From assembly GCA_016931625.1 (NCBI GenBank), contig JAFGEK010000051.1:1-49100 (forward strand): a stretch of 49,100 nt of DNA. The letters are read 5' to 3'. Shown one piece after another: positions 33,510-41,845 of this stretch. The notes below the pieces were generated by a model, which was given only the letters and a program-made list of their open reading frames with translations, was not told the DNA's origin and made no database searches. Within the stretch, counting starts at the first letter, position 1. Each line of letters opens with the position of its first letter. The translations under genes were made by a program, and so were the position numbers. The DNA comes from Deltaproteobacteria bacterium (GTDB taxonomy: Bacteria > Myxococcota > XYA12-FULL-58-9 > JAFGEK01).

Positions 33510-35798
33510 TTATGGCGCCGTTTCGTATTGCTCTAATAATTGCCGTACTTTATCGGCATCCGGTGCGTTAGGATTAGCCTTAAGGTACTGCTTGTAATAT
33601 TTAGCAGCCTTAGGCCCATTGCCACCGCGTGCATATGCAATACCTAGAGCGCGATAGCACGCTGCGTAATTTTCATCTAAGCTAATACAGCGATTTAAGG
33701 CATCAATTGCACCTTTAATATCTCCAGCTTTCAGCATGGCTACTGCATTACCATAAATAATCTTTGCTTCAGCTCGCTTTTCATTAACTTTTGTTTTAGC
33801 CGGTGCCGTAGTTGTAGCTGGCTGTGTTGTAAAATCCACAGTTGTTGTTGAAGTAGCCGCAGTTGTTTGCGTCGATGTATTCACATTATCTGTTTTTGGT
33901 GGCTTAACATTAGTTTTGGCTGTTGTTTTTGGATTTAGCTTAGCATTAGCAGCCACTGGTGTTGTTTTTGTAGACGTACGATTAGCATAAGCCATTGCTG
34001 ATGTCGAATGTCGTCCAGATGGCCTATTGGAGCTAGTTCGATCAGCAGCGTTTAAACGACGCTGCGCTATCCGTGCTCGCTCAATCTCACCTCGAATTTG
34101 AACGATTTCACCTCTACTATTATCGATGGCCACTATCTCTTGAACATGAGTACTAGCAGTATCAAATTCTTTTGCTGCAAGTGCACTACGCGCCTTAATA
34201 ATCAAATCTGATATAAGTGCATTACGCACACGTTCTGAAAGTGCTCGCGACTGTTCTGCATAAACACTTGTTGATGGTAGGTTCTGCAATAACTTCCAGG
34301 TAGTACGCCAATCACCGGCTGCAACTGACTTTTGCGCTTCTTCATATATCGTTTGTGCTTGGCGTTCATTCTGAGCTTTAGTAATCAATTCACGTCCAGC
34401 ACTACTATTGGCATCTATACCAAGTATTTGACCACCAATACTAGCAGCTTGCTCCCAACGTCTTTGCGCAAGAAACCCATGGCCTCTACCCAATAATGTT
34501 TGAATTTGTTTGTTTTGATCTACCGGATTCTCGCTTGTTGCAGCATTTTTTGCAGCATTACCTACAGGCTCATGCTCACTTCTTTGTTTCAGAACCAGTG
34601 CAGTAATCACAGCAACTAACACTAGGGTTAAAACACTACTGCCAATAATAATTGAAGTAGGCAGCGAAATTATCCGTGAAGGCGCCCGCATACGCGATGT
34701 TTCATTTATCGATACCGACTCTTCTTTTGCAGTTTCGGCACCGTGAATTGCAGCTAACTCATCAGCACTAAGAGTATAACTTTCTCCTGGAGGTACAAAA
34801 CGCAATTTGACATGACCAAGCTCTATCAAATCACCTCTTTTTAATTCAGTTTGGGCATAGGTCTCACCATTTATTAAGGTGCCATTAGCGCTTTTCAAAT
34901 CATGCAGAAGATAACGTTTATTCGAAATGATAATCTTAGCATGATGCCGAGAAACGGAGCGATGATCGATGGTAATATCATTATCGGATGTACGACCAAT
35001 AACAATATCGCCTTTATTAAGTTCAAATTCACGTCCAGCAAAATTAGTGCTTACACAAATTAATTTTGCTTTTTGTCCAACCAAAGGCGTTGTTGGAGCA
35101 CGTAACGCCAGTAATTCTTTATCATCCATACGGATAATAGCAGTGGCTTCATGAATATCTGGTTCATCTTCCTCAGGTGCCAGCGGCGCTGGTGGAGGTG
35201 GGCCATTTTTAGTGGGGGGCAGCGTTGCTACGGCAGCACGTGGACCTGAATCAGATGCCGGTATTACTCTTGGAGTCTCATCAGATGAACTTGCAGCGTC
35301 ACTTAAAGCTGTAGCTTCAACATTTTCTTCTGTATTTTCTGATAAAGTGACTTCTGAGGATGATGCCTCTGCTGCATCTGCGCTGCTAACAGTATTTTGT
35401 TCTAAATTAGCTTGGCTTAAAGTTGCCTGTGCTTCAGCCTGTACTTCAGGTAGATTTGTTCGTTGGGTAGTCTCTTCTTTGCGACGTTGTAAACCTTCAC
35501 CACGAAGCTCAATGTGAAAATCGCCGATACGTAATAAATCGCCTTCACGAAGTTCTTGACGACCATGAATACGATCACCATTTATCCAAACACCATTATA
35601 TGAATCAAGGTCTTCGGCAAAAACTGCCGAATCTTGACGAAACAAACGCGCATGCTGTCTAGATACGTTTCGTTCATCAAGTTTGATAGTGTTTGACTCG
35701 AGACGACCAATATCCACTGTACCTAAATCAACAGGGATAATGCTACGACGCCCCTCGTCGTCTTCAATAATCAGTTTGAATGGTGAGCTATCGGCCAC
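33510..35798 (-). CDS. Double FHA-domain, single-pass membrane protein with TPR tail
   Basis: A 762-residue protein. FHA-1 (about 8-100): VDIGRLESNTIKLDERNVSR followed by QHARL, and SYNGVWINGDRI. FHA-2 (about 245-335): IVIGRTSDNDITIDHRSVSR followed by HHAKI, and SANGTLINGE. Both keep the Arg, Ser and His phosphothreonine pocket. A disordered Ala/Ser/Glu-rich linker lies between them. One membrane segment is at about 378-400 (IIIGSSVLTLVLVAVITALV). Beyond it come helical repeats, a Thr/Ala/Lys-rich linker and a final TPR (AIDALNRCISLDENYAACYR). It probably reads phosphothreonine made by Hanks kinases such as that at 9585 and passes it across the membrane. It is divergent from the gene at 36007. 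Confidence 0.9.
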   Translation of the reverse strand: MADSSPFKLIIEDDEGRRSIIPVDLGTVDIGRLESNTIKLDERNVSRQHARLFRQDSAVFAEDLDSYNGVWINGDRIHGRQELREGDLLRIGDFHIELRGEGLQRRKEETTQRTNLPEVQAEAQATLSQANLEQNTVSSADAAEASSSEVTLSENTEENVEATALSDAASSSDETPRVIPASDSGPRAAVATLPPTKNGPPPPAPLAPEEDEPDIHEATAIIRMDDKELLALRAPTTPLVGQKAKLICVSTNFAGREFELNKGDIVIGRTSDNDITIDHRSVSRHHAKIIISNKRYLLHDLKSANGTLINGETYAQTELKRGDLIELGHVKLRFVPPGESYTLSADELAAIHGAETAKEESVSINETSRMRAPSRIISLPTSIIIGSSVLTLVLVAVITALVLKQRSEHEPVGNAAKNAATSENPVDQNKQIQTLLGRGHGFLAQRRWEQAASIGGQILGIDANSSAGRELITKAQNERQAQTIYEEAQKSVAAGDWRTTWKLLQNLPSTSVYAEQSRALSERVRNALISDLIIKARSALAAKEFDTASTHVQEIVAIDNSRGEIVQIRGEIERARIAQRRLNAADRTSSNRPSGRHSTSAMAYANRTSTKTTPVAANAKLNPKTTAKTNVKPPKTDNVNTSTQTTAATSTTTVDFTTQPATTTAPAKTKVNEKRAEAKIIYGNAVAMLKAGDIKGAIDALNRCISLDENYAACYRALGIAYARGGNGPKAAKYYKQYLKANPNAPDADKVRQLLEQYETAP

Positions 35799-36006
35799 GG
35801 TGGCTCTCCAAAAATTTCATCAATAAGACTGTATCACCCAAATAACAAGCTATCACAGCCTTACGAGTCTCTCAATTTGACTCAGTCGTTATATACTTAT
35901 TCAAAAAATGATCTGTTTGGCTATCTGTCTTTTTATATTTCCTTTGTACTTAAGATATCAATACCAATACATTTACATAACCACTGATGCCGTATAGGAC
36001 AATGGG

Positions 36007-37122
36007 ATGGAAAATCACAGCCTATCATCTTTAAATATTGATAGCGATGAAAAATCCATTCTCTCTCGCTATGGTTTCGATGTCACCACCTTTACAAAGC
36101 TGCGCACAAAATTAAAACAAGGGGAATTTTCGCCTGAAAGTAACATAGAGCTAGCTCCAATATCTCCTCCTCAAAATAACGATTTAATGCCGTGGCCGAT
36201 CGATGACGCAACAAGGCATACTTTTTCCCTTGCTGGCCAAGAGGCAATTAATAGTGGTGATGTCGCTGTGGTTATTCTAAATGGCGGAATGGCTACTCGC
36301 TTTGGTGGAATAGTAAAAGGGGTTGTCGAAGTATTGCCCAATTTAAGTTTCATTGGACTTAAACTTCGCGATATCCTTAAAAATAACAGCACTATACCAG
36401 TTTTTTTAATGTGTTCTTTTGCTACCGAACATGACACGTTAGAACATCTTGATGCTAAAAATTATTTTGGTTTTCCAAAGCAAAACGTACATTTATTTTC
36501 GCAACGAATTAGCATTAGATTAACTCTAGAGGGTGAGCTACTTCGAGATCAACAAAATCGTATTTCTCTATATGCTCCTGGGCATGGTGATATTTTCGAA
36601 TGTTTGCATGCAGATCCTAATTTTCAAGCTTTTGTAGCTAGTGGCGGCAAACATGTATTTATTTCAAACGTCGATAATATTGGGGCAGCATTATCACCTA
36701 TAATTTTAGGAGCGCATCTTTATGGTGGTAAAGCAGTGACCGTCGAAGTTGTTAAAAATGATGGTACCGATACTGGCGGCGCTCCGGTTCGTATTCGTGG
36801 CGGACTTGAAATATTAGAGGGATTTCGCTTTCCTAAAGACTTCCCCGTAGCTACTTTACCTGCTTTCAACACCAATACAATGTTAGTAGATGTTGATACT
36901 ATAAGACCAGATTATCCATTTACTTGGTTTCGTGCGGACAAAAAAGTTGACGGAGCCCAAGCCGTGCAATTTGAACGTTTAATGGGGCAAATTACTTCTT
37001 TTTGCTCTGCTTTATATTTAATTGTACCACGCCATGATGATGATAGTCGCTTTCAGCCGGTTAAAACTCAAGAAGATCTCGTAAACTTAAAAGAAAAATT
37101 ACTTAGAAAGACTAAAAAATAA
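36007..37122 (+). CDS. UTP-sugar-1-phosphate uridylyltransferase (UDPGP family)
   Basis: A 371-residue cytoplasmic nucleotidyltransferase. The nucleotide loop reads VVILNGGMATRFGG followed by VVKGVVEV, in place of the usual LAGGxGTRLG..PKG. Other family elements are PVFLMCSFATEHDT, FPKQNVHLFSQR and the metal-site region FISNVDNIGAAL. The fit is to eukaryote-like UDP-glucose/UDP-GlcNAc pyrophosphorylases, not to GalU. The substrate cannot be fixed from sequence. AGGA stands about nine bases before the ATG. It is followed after 51 bases by a small secreted protein, and would feed UDP-sugars to glycosyltransferases such as the GT2 at 43561. Confidence 0.82.
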   Translation: MENHSLSSLNIDSDEKSILSRYGFDVTTFTKLRTKLKQGEFSPESNIELAPISPPQNNDLMPWPIDDATRHTFSLAGQEAINSGDVAVVILNGGMATRFGGIVKGVVEVLPNLSFIGLKLRDILKNNSTIPVFLMCSFATEHDTLEHLDAKNYFGFPKQNVHLFSQRISIRLTLEGELLRDQQNRISLYAPGHGDIFECLHADPNFQAFVASGGKHVFISNVDNIGAALSPIILGAHLYGGKAVTVEVVKNDGTDTGGAPVRIRGGLEILEGFRFPKDFPVATLPAFNTNTMLVDVDTIRPDYPFTWFRADKKVDGAQAVQFERLMGQITSFCSALYLIVPRHDDDSRFQPVKTQEDLVNLKEKLLRKTKK

Positions 37123-37173
37123 GCATATTTTGAGTTATAATTTGGGGGTGTCTCTATTTTTTGGAGGACTTTA

Positions 37174-37647
37174 ATGCGAGCCTGGGTATTAGCGATATGT
37201 TGTATTACCATCGCTTTTAGCACTATTAGCAATGCGCAAGAATCAAACGAAAATACTACTACTGAACCAGAAACAGATAAGGCTAATACGAAACCTGATG
37301 CACCAAAAGAATATAAAGTTGAACTAACCAAACCCAAAGAGCTTATTTCAGGTGTGGCCGGTGATTGCGCTTATACCATTACTCCCTTAGCGCCATGGCA
37401 AGTAAAATATGAAACACCGTTTTCTGCACAATTAGAGGCCAGTGAACAACTGCAGCTTGAAAAAACAAAGCTTACCGCTAAAGATTTTCTTGACCCAAAA
37501 GCCACGAATAAATCAGTACATACCGCATGTACCGCTAATACCACCGGAAAACATACGCTTAAGGCAAAAATCATCTTCTTTTTATGTTCACATGAAATAT
37601 GCAAACGCACTATCGCGCAAATAACATCGACGATAATTGCTCATTAA
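37174..37647 (+). CDS. Small secreted protein with a C-terminal cysteine strand
   Basis: A 157-residue protein with a clear signal peptide (MRAWVLAICCITIAFSTISNA, cut before Q-E-S). A Glu/Thr-rich linker follows, then a beta-rich domain with Cys in GDCAYTITPLAPW, HTACTANTTG and FFLCSHEICKR. Cys at C-S-H-E-I-C is reminiscent of the immunoglobulin-like N-terminal domain of DsbD, where two Cys shuttle electrons, but the match is weak. GGAGG eight bases before the ATG is a strong ribosome site. No other function recognised. Confidence 0.65.
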   Translation: MRAWVLAICCITIAFSTISNAQESNENTTTEPETDKANTKPDAPKEYKVELTKPKELISGVAGDCAYTITPLAPWQVKYETPFSAQLEASEQLQLEKTKLTAKDFLDPKATNKSVHTACTANTTGKHTLKAKIIFFLCSHEICKRTIAQITSTIIAH

Positions 37648-37700
37648 ATGACCTGGTGGCATTCACATTTATATCATCGCCTTTCATTCCCCGTCCCTTA

Positions 37701-37793
37701 TTCTCTGCTCTTTAAATACGTAAGTTTAAAATCACCTGGTTCAAGATAAACAGTCGGTCATTATATAAAAATGAAGATTTAAAGAACAGAGAA
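37701..37793. repeat. MITE-like inverted repeat in an intergenic gap
   Basis: Left arm TTCTCTGCTCTTTAAAT (37701-37717) and right arm ATTTAAAGAACAGAGAA (37777-37793) are complementary at 16 of 17 positions and 59 bases apart. Weaker complementarity extends outwards to about 37683 and 37815, where the right flank is a tandem AATTAGG repeat. The gap has no gene. The layout fits a small non-autonomous mobile element or a large hairpin that folds the mRNA ends of the neighbouring convergent genes. Confidence 0.55.
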
Positions 37794-37867
37794 TTAGGAA
37801 TTAGGAATTTTAAGTGAGTTTATTCGAAAAGAGTGTCTATTAAAATAAATGGGGCGTGTCCATAATA

Positions 37868-38449
37868 TTAACTCCATATAAGTTTGTACTCAACTTCATC
37901 AAGTGAATGCTGTTTTATGGTAACCTCACCCTGACGTCGATAATCAGTTAGAGCTTGTTCAAAAACCCCAACATGATAACACTCTGGTAAATTCCAAACG
38001 CCGCGCAAATGAATTATGGCGCTAGTGGGCGTTTGTTCTTTCACCACTGCAGAACTCAAATTGCCCACCAACGAATAGGCTCTACTAGTAAGACGTAATG
38101 CTGCTTCAAAATTACGAGCAGCAATACCAAATAAAACTTTACCAAGCAAACTGGTAGTAAAAACATTATAAGCATCACGACCAAGTTGATAAATTGCTTG
38201 GCGTATAGTGAGATTTGGATAGGCTGTTTTGGCGCATTCAAACATGACTTTAACGTGCTCACGTACCGTGTAATCAAGAAATGGCTGATATTTTTTTATT
38301 CCCTCTGGAGTACCCCCTTGTTTTTGAACTTTTGCAACAGTTGCATGAATAAACATGCCTTTTACCATAGCGGTTTCAGGTATTTGCGGTAGTAAAGTAT
38401 TTAAATTTAGTGGCGAAATAAAATCTGGCTTTACAAAATCATCGTTCAT
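37868..38449 (-). CDS. DUF2378 (TIGR02265) family protein
   Basis: A 193-residue soluble protein with the family pattern: AMVKGMFIHATVAKVQKQGG, then YTVREHVKVMFECAKTAYPN and QAIYQLGRDAYNVFTTSLLG. The C-terminal beta part has IIHLRGVWNLPECYHVGVFE followed by a basic C-terminal strand ending W-S. These proteins are expanded in Myxococcota and have no known biochemical role. The start overlaps the stop of the TMEM229-like gene upstream by four bases (ATGA), so the pair is co-translated. It probably acts with that membrane protein. Confidence 0.82.
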   Translation of the reverse strand: MNDDFVKPDFISPLNLNTLLPQIPETAMVKGMFIHATVAKVQKQGGTPEGIKKYQPFLDYTVREHVKVMFECAKTAYPNLTIRQAIYQLGRDAYNVFTTSLLGKVLFGIAARNFEAALRLTSRAYSLVGNLSSAVVKEQTPTSAIIHLRGVWNLPECYHVGVFEQALTDYRRQGEVTIKQHSLDEVEYKLIWS

Positions 38450-39054
38450 GATGACACCTTGTTTTCATATGACGAATTAGGAACATTCACAAGTTTGTGA
38501 TTAGCAAGTTCGCGAGTTGTACGTGTTAATTTATCAACTAAATGAATAAAATTTTCAGAAATTAAACCCAATGCAAACCACATTGGTGCTATAGCTAAAC
38601 TTGTATAACGTAAAATATTTAAGACTCCGTCTTGGTAATACCAAATATCGTAGCCGGTAATTGCTTTTAGTATCCAGCCAGTTGAGCATTCCATCGTAAG
38701 AATGATTAACATATAAAGACTGCCGCGGACATACCAGGGCCACTTATTTACTCGATGATAGGCTGGTTCAAGGCCAAATAAGGCTATGCTGCCATACACA
38801 AAAAACATCCAAAGACTTGCTTGCCCATAAAAAGTGCCAATTGGTGCATACCAAATTTGTTCAAGATGCAAACGATCGTCAACCGCCCATTGAAACTGAA
38901 ACAGCCAAGCTATAAAAGACGGTAGTTCCCTACCGATTTTTACCATACTATAAAAAGATACTTCGCCAGCAACAAGCATAGAGCCGTAAATAAAGAAACG
39001 AAAGGTTGCTCGACGAAAACGCTGTGCCCATGATTTACTGGTTTTTGTAGTCAT
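38446..39054 (-). CDS. TMEM229/CmpB-like integral membrane protein
   Basis: A 202-residue protein with four or five membrane segments, near residues 18-40, 80-97, 108-128 and 145-166. The segment from SLWMFFVYGSIALFGLEPAY to ECSTGWILKAITGYDIWYY has the spacing of TMEM229/PF06541 proteins (small-Gly-Glu helix, then E..TGW.L...TG...W.Y). The function of that family is unknown; it was once called a putative ABC transporter type IV. It is the first gene of a two-gene unit with the DUF2378 protein. The 231 bases upstream, shared with the divergent GH94 gene, hold the promoters of both. Confidence 0.7.
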   Translation of the reverse strand: MTTKTSKSWAQRFRRATFRFFIYGSMLVAGEVSFYSMVKIGRELPSFIAWLFQFQWAVDDRLHLEQIWYAPIGTFYGQASLWMFFVYGSIALFGLEPAYHRVNKWPWYVRGSLYMLIILTMECSTGWILKAITGYDIWYYQDGVLNILRYTSLAIAPMWFALGLISENFIHLVDKLTRTTRELANHKLVNVPNSSYENKVSS

Positions 39055-39121
39055 GTTTGACCAAGCTAGTTTTTATATCATACGAGGAATTTAATTTATT
39101 TTTGTAATGATAGCGAGGTCA

Positions 39122-39136
39122 ATTTGATGATCAAAT
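39122..39136. promoter_or_regulatory. 15-bp palindrome upstream of the GH94 gene
   Basis: ATTTGAT-G-ATCAAAT is a perfect palindrome about one base off symmetric centre (7-1-7). It lies in the divergent promoter region, 150 bases before the GH94 start and 68 bases before the TMEM229-like start. It is a candidate operator for a sugar-responsive regulator; none is encoded within this window. Confidence 0.35.
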
Positions 39137-39198
39137 ATTATTTCACAGTTGATTATTTTTAGAAAATATATGTATTGCGAGTGCGAATTCGGTTATTT

Positions 39199-39248
39199 AG
39201 GGACTTGGCGGTAACAGTATCATTGCTGTAGGTTGCAGCTCCCTTTTT
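39199..39248 (+). terminator. Hairpin plus T-run in the GH94 leader (possible attenuator)
   Basis: AGGGACT (39199-39205) pairs with AGCTCCCT (39237-39244) with one bulged base, an inner ACAG/CTGT stem forms at 39214-39217 and 39226-39229, and five T follow at once. This resembles an intrinsic terminator on the plus strand, yet no plus-strand gene lies upstream and the GH94 start is only 38 bases downstream. It therefore looks like a leader attenuator or riboswitch-like element. Confidence 0.4.
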
Positions 39249-39285
39249 ATCAAAAATTCTTAACACAGGTAGTGAGTTAATTACT

Positions 39286-41682
39286 ATGAATGGATCTTCG
39301 CGCATTGAAAATGCTTATGGTTACTATGATGCACCCAACCGGGAGTTTGTAATCACCCGTCCAGATACCCCAACACCTTGGATTAATTATCTTGGTGAAG
39401 GGCAATATGGCGGTATCATTTCAAACACTGCTGGGGGGTATTCTTTTGATCGTGATCCTCGTAACCGTCGTGTTACTCGTTATAGATATAATGGCATCCC
39501 AGTAGACCAACCTGGTCGCTACATTTATTTACGCGATCAAGAAACTGGTGAGTTTTGGAGCCCAACTTGGCAACCAATTCCACAACGTCAGCTTGAAGAC
39601 TACGAGTGTCGTCATGGTACAACATATACTCGTATTCAAAGTCAATATAAGGGCATTAATGCAAGCGTTCTTTATTTCGTGCCACTAACCTCAAAAGATG
39701 AAACCTGCCCATGTGAATTATGGGTGCTAAAAGTCAAAAATAATAGTGATAAAAAACGCATATTGCGCAGCTTTAGCTATGCCGAATTCAGCTTCCGCGA
39801 TGCTATGTCAGATATGAACAATCTTGACTGGGCTGCTCATATTCAATTCAGTCGCTATCAAGATAGTATTCAATACGTTGGCACTAAATTTAATCCAACC
39901 ACCTCATTTATGGCATGTAATGTTACATCTATTGGGCATGATTCAGATCGTGAAGAGTTCATTGGACGTTATCGTGATTTAGCAAACCCAGTTGTCGTCG
40001 AAAGTGGTGAACCTCTAAACACCGTTGCTCCCCGAGGTAATAATATCGGCTCTTTCTGCCATGAATTAGTACTTGAGCCCGGCGCTGAAACTGAAATTAT
40101 CTTCATGCTTGGTATTACTAAAGAAGCCGAACATGTTCCTGAAGTTGTAGCAAAGTATAAAAATTCTGCTGCTGTAAAAAAAGCCTTTGAAACTCTTAAG
40201 GCTGACTGGGCAGAATATTTAAGCAAATTTTCGGTTGACACACCTGATCCTGAAACTAATGCAATGCTTAACTTTTGGAATCAGGTGCAATGTCGTACCA
40301 CTTTGTATTGGTCACGTTTTATTTCAGCGTACGAAACCGGCCTTGGCCGTGGCATGGGTACTCGTGATACTGGTCAAGACACTCTTGGAACTATGCACAC
40401 AGTACCAGAGCATGCACGCGATATGTTAACCCGTATCTGGCGCTTGCAGTTTCAAGATGGCCATACTTGGCATCAATTTTATCCTCTCACGGGTGAAGGT
40501 GGTCCAGGGTTAGCTGCTGAGTATCCTGATTTTCCACAATGGTTTAGTGATGACCATTTATGGTTGATTATTTCTGTATGCGCATATTTACGTGAAACCG
40601 GAGACTTTGATTACCTTCAACAACGTGTTTCCTATTGGGACGGTGAAGAAGAAACTATTTGGGAACACATGTTACGTGGTATTAAGTTTACCCTAGAGCA
40701 CCGCGGGCCTTCAGGACTTCCTCGCATTGGCTTTTCTGATTGGGATGATACCCTCAATATCGATTTTGGTAGCGGTAAAGCCGAAAGCGTGTGGGTAGGC
40801 ATGCAATTCTGCCGAGCATTACTTGATTTAGCTGAACTCAGTGATCATATCGGAAAACAAGAAGACGCTATACGTTTTCGTAATTTTAAAGCTGAAATGG
40901 CAGAAGTTATTAATAAAGTAGCTTGGGATGGTGAATGGTATGCCCGTGCTTATGATAACGAGGGTCAACCAATCGGCGTGGCCAGTGAAACCCATCACAA
41001 AATTAACCTCATCCCCCAAGCATGGTCTGTTATTGGAGAAGTTGCTCCTATAGAACGAGCAGAGAAAGCGATGAGCAGCTTACATGAACGGCTTAATACA
41101 AAATTTGGTGTGAGCCTTATGTGGCCAGCTTATAATGGTGGCAGCAAACGTGTTCGTGGTACTACTACTTACGTACCAGGGGCTAAAGAAAACGGTGGTA
41201 TCTTCTGTCACGCTAACTCTTGGGTAATTGTTGCGGCTGCACTGCTTGGTCAAAACGACCGTGCTTATAATTACTACCGTCAAGTATTACCGCTTGCTCG
41301 TAAAGACTGTGATCACTTTTTAGTTGAGCCTTATGTTTATTGTCAAAATATTTGCGGCCCAGAACACCCTAAATTTGGTATGGGACGTAACGCTTGGCTT
41401 ACAGGTACAGCAGCTTGGACATTTGTTGCAGGAACACAATATGTACTAGGCTTACGTCCAACCTACGACGGCTTACAGATTGCTCCAGCGATACCCACTA
41501 ACTGGCCAGGCTTTACAGCTAAACGCGTGTTTCGTGGCACCACTTACAACATCAAAGTACAAAGAGAAGGACCAGGCCACAATGTTTCATTGATTGTTGA
41601 TGGACAACCAGTCAAAGGTAATATCGCACCTCTGCCCGCCCAAAAAGGCGGTACTGTTGAAGTAATCGCCAAACTTTCATAA
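39286..41682 (+). CDS. GH94 family glycoside phosphorylase (cellobiose-phosphorylase-like)
   Basis: A 798-residue cytoplasmic enzyme, the usual length of cellobiose/chitobiose phosphorylases. These use phosphate to split a beta-linked disaccharide into sugar-1-phosphate and a free sugar. Landmarks are GYYDAPNREFVITRPDTPTPWINY, here quoted only by ends (residues 12-35), GLGRGMGTRDTGQDTLG, WHQFYPLTGEGG, and the catalytic-acid block RIGFSDWDDTLN (Asp485, Asp487, Asp488). The family block is usually GDWND, so the Asn is Asp here. C-terminal ENGGIFCHANSWVIVAAALLG and GTAAWTFVAGTQYVLGLRP are typical. There is no signal peptide, so the substrate is imported. Cellobiose is the simplest guess; the xylosidase next door makes a xylo- or cello-oligosaccharide pathway likely. 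Confidence 0.88.
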   Translation: MNGSSRIENAYGYYDAPNREFVITRPDTPTPWINYLGEGQYGGIISNTAGGYSFDRDPRNRRVTRYRYNGIPVDQPGRYIYLRDQETGEFWSPTWQPIPQRQLEDYECRHGTTYTRIQSQYKGINASVLYFVPLTSKDETCPCELWVLKVKNNSDKKRILRSFSYAEFSFRDAMSDMNNLDWAAHIQFSRYQDSIQYVGTKFNPTTSFMACNVTSIGHDSDREEFIGRYRDLANPVVVESGEPLNTVAPRGNNIGSFCHELVLEPGAETEIIFMLGITKEAEHVPEVVAKYKNSAAVKKAFETLKADWAEYLSKFSVDTPDPETNAMLNFWNQVQCRTTLYWSRFISAYETGLGRGMGTRDTGQDTLGTMHTVPEHARDMLTRIWRLQFQDGHTWHQFYPLTGEGGPGLAAEYPDFPQWFSDDHLWLIISVCAYLRETGDFDYLQQRVSYWDGEEETIWEHMLRGIKFTLEHRGPSGLPRIGFSDWDDTLNIDFGSGKAESVWVGMQFCRALLDLAELSDHIGKQEDAIRFRNFKAEMAEVINKVAWDGEWYARAYDNEGQPIGVASETHHKINLIPQAWSVIGEVAPIERAEKAMSSLHERLNTKFGVSLMWPAYNGGSKRVRGTTTYVPGAKENGGIFCHANSWVIVAAALLGQNDRAYNYYRQVLPLARKDCDHFLVEPYVYCQNICGPEHPKFGMGRNAWLTGTAAWTFVAGTQYVLGLRPTYDGLQIAPAIPTNWPGFTAKRVFRGTTYNIKVQREGPGHNVSLIVDGQPVKGNIAPLPAQKGGTVEVIAKLS

Positions 41683-41737
41683 TCTCGATAGTGCGCTGGT
41701 GATTTTTATATAGTGTATGCCTATTAAAAATAATCAC

Positions 41738-41781
41738 AAAAGTACTGCAGCGATAATTTTCCCATTGCTACAGTACTTTTT
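41738..41781 (+). terminator. Rho-independent terminator after the GH94 gene
   Basis: AAAAGTACTGCAGC (41738-41751) pairs with GCTACAGTACTTTT (41767-41780) over 14 bases with one mismatch, leaves a 15-base loop, and is followed by T. It ends the GH94 transcript 55 bases after the stop and should separate it from the GH43 gene. The A-run on the left arm makes it usable in both directions. Confidence 0.85.
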
Positions 41782-41819
41782 ATCTTTTTCACAGTTGAAT
41801 ACCGTTAAAAATAATGGTT

Positions 41820-41840
41820 ACCTCTTACAAAACTAGAGGT
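41820..41840 (+). promoter_or_regulatory. Small hairpin covering the GH43 ribosome-binding site
   Basis: ACCTCT (41820-41825) is complementary to AGAGGT (41835-41840), which contains the Shine-Dalgarno AGAGG six bases before the GTG start at 41846. A 9-base loop separates the arms. The stem is short, so at most it weakly limits translation. Confidence 0.35.
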
Positions 41841-41845
41841 TAACT

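Noticed and set aside
39199-39248. tRNA-like cloverleaf before the GH94 gene
   Set aside because: The region forms a stem with inner hairpin but has no anticodon arm, T-loop motif or CCA end.
41080-41283. Antisense open frames inside the GH94, HydB, HydA and FHA genes
   Set aside because: They lie wholly within well-supported genes on the other strand, with compositions expected from codon shadowing.
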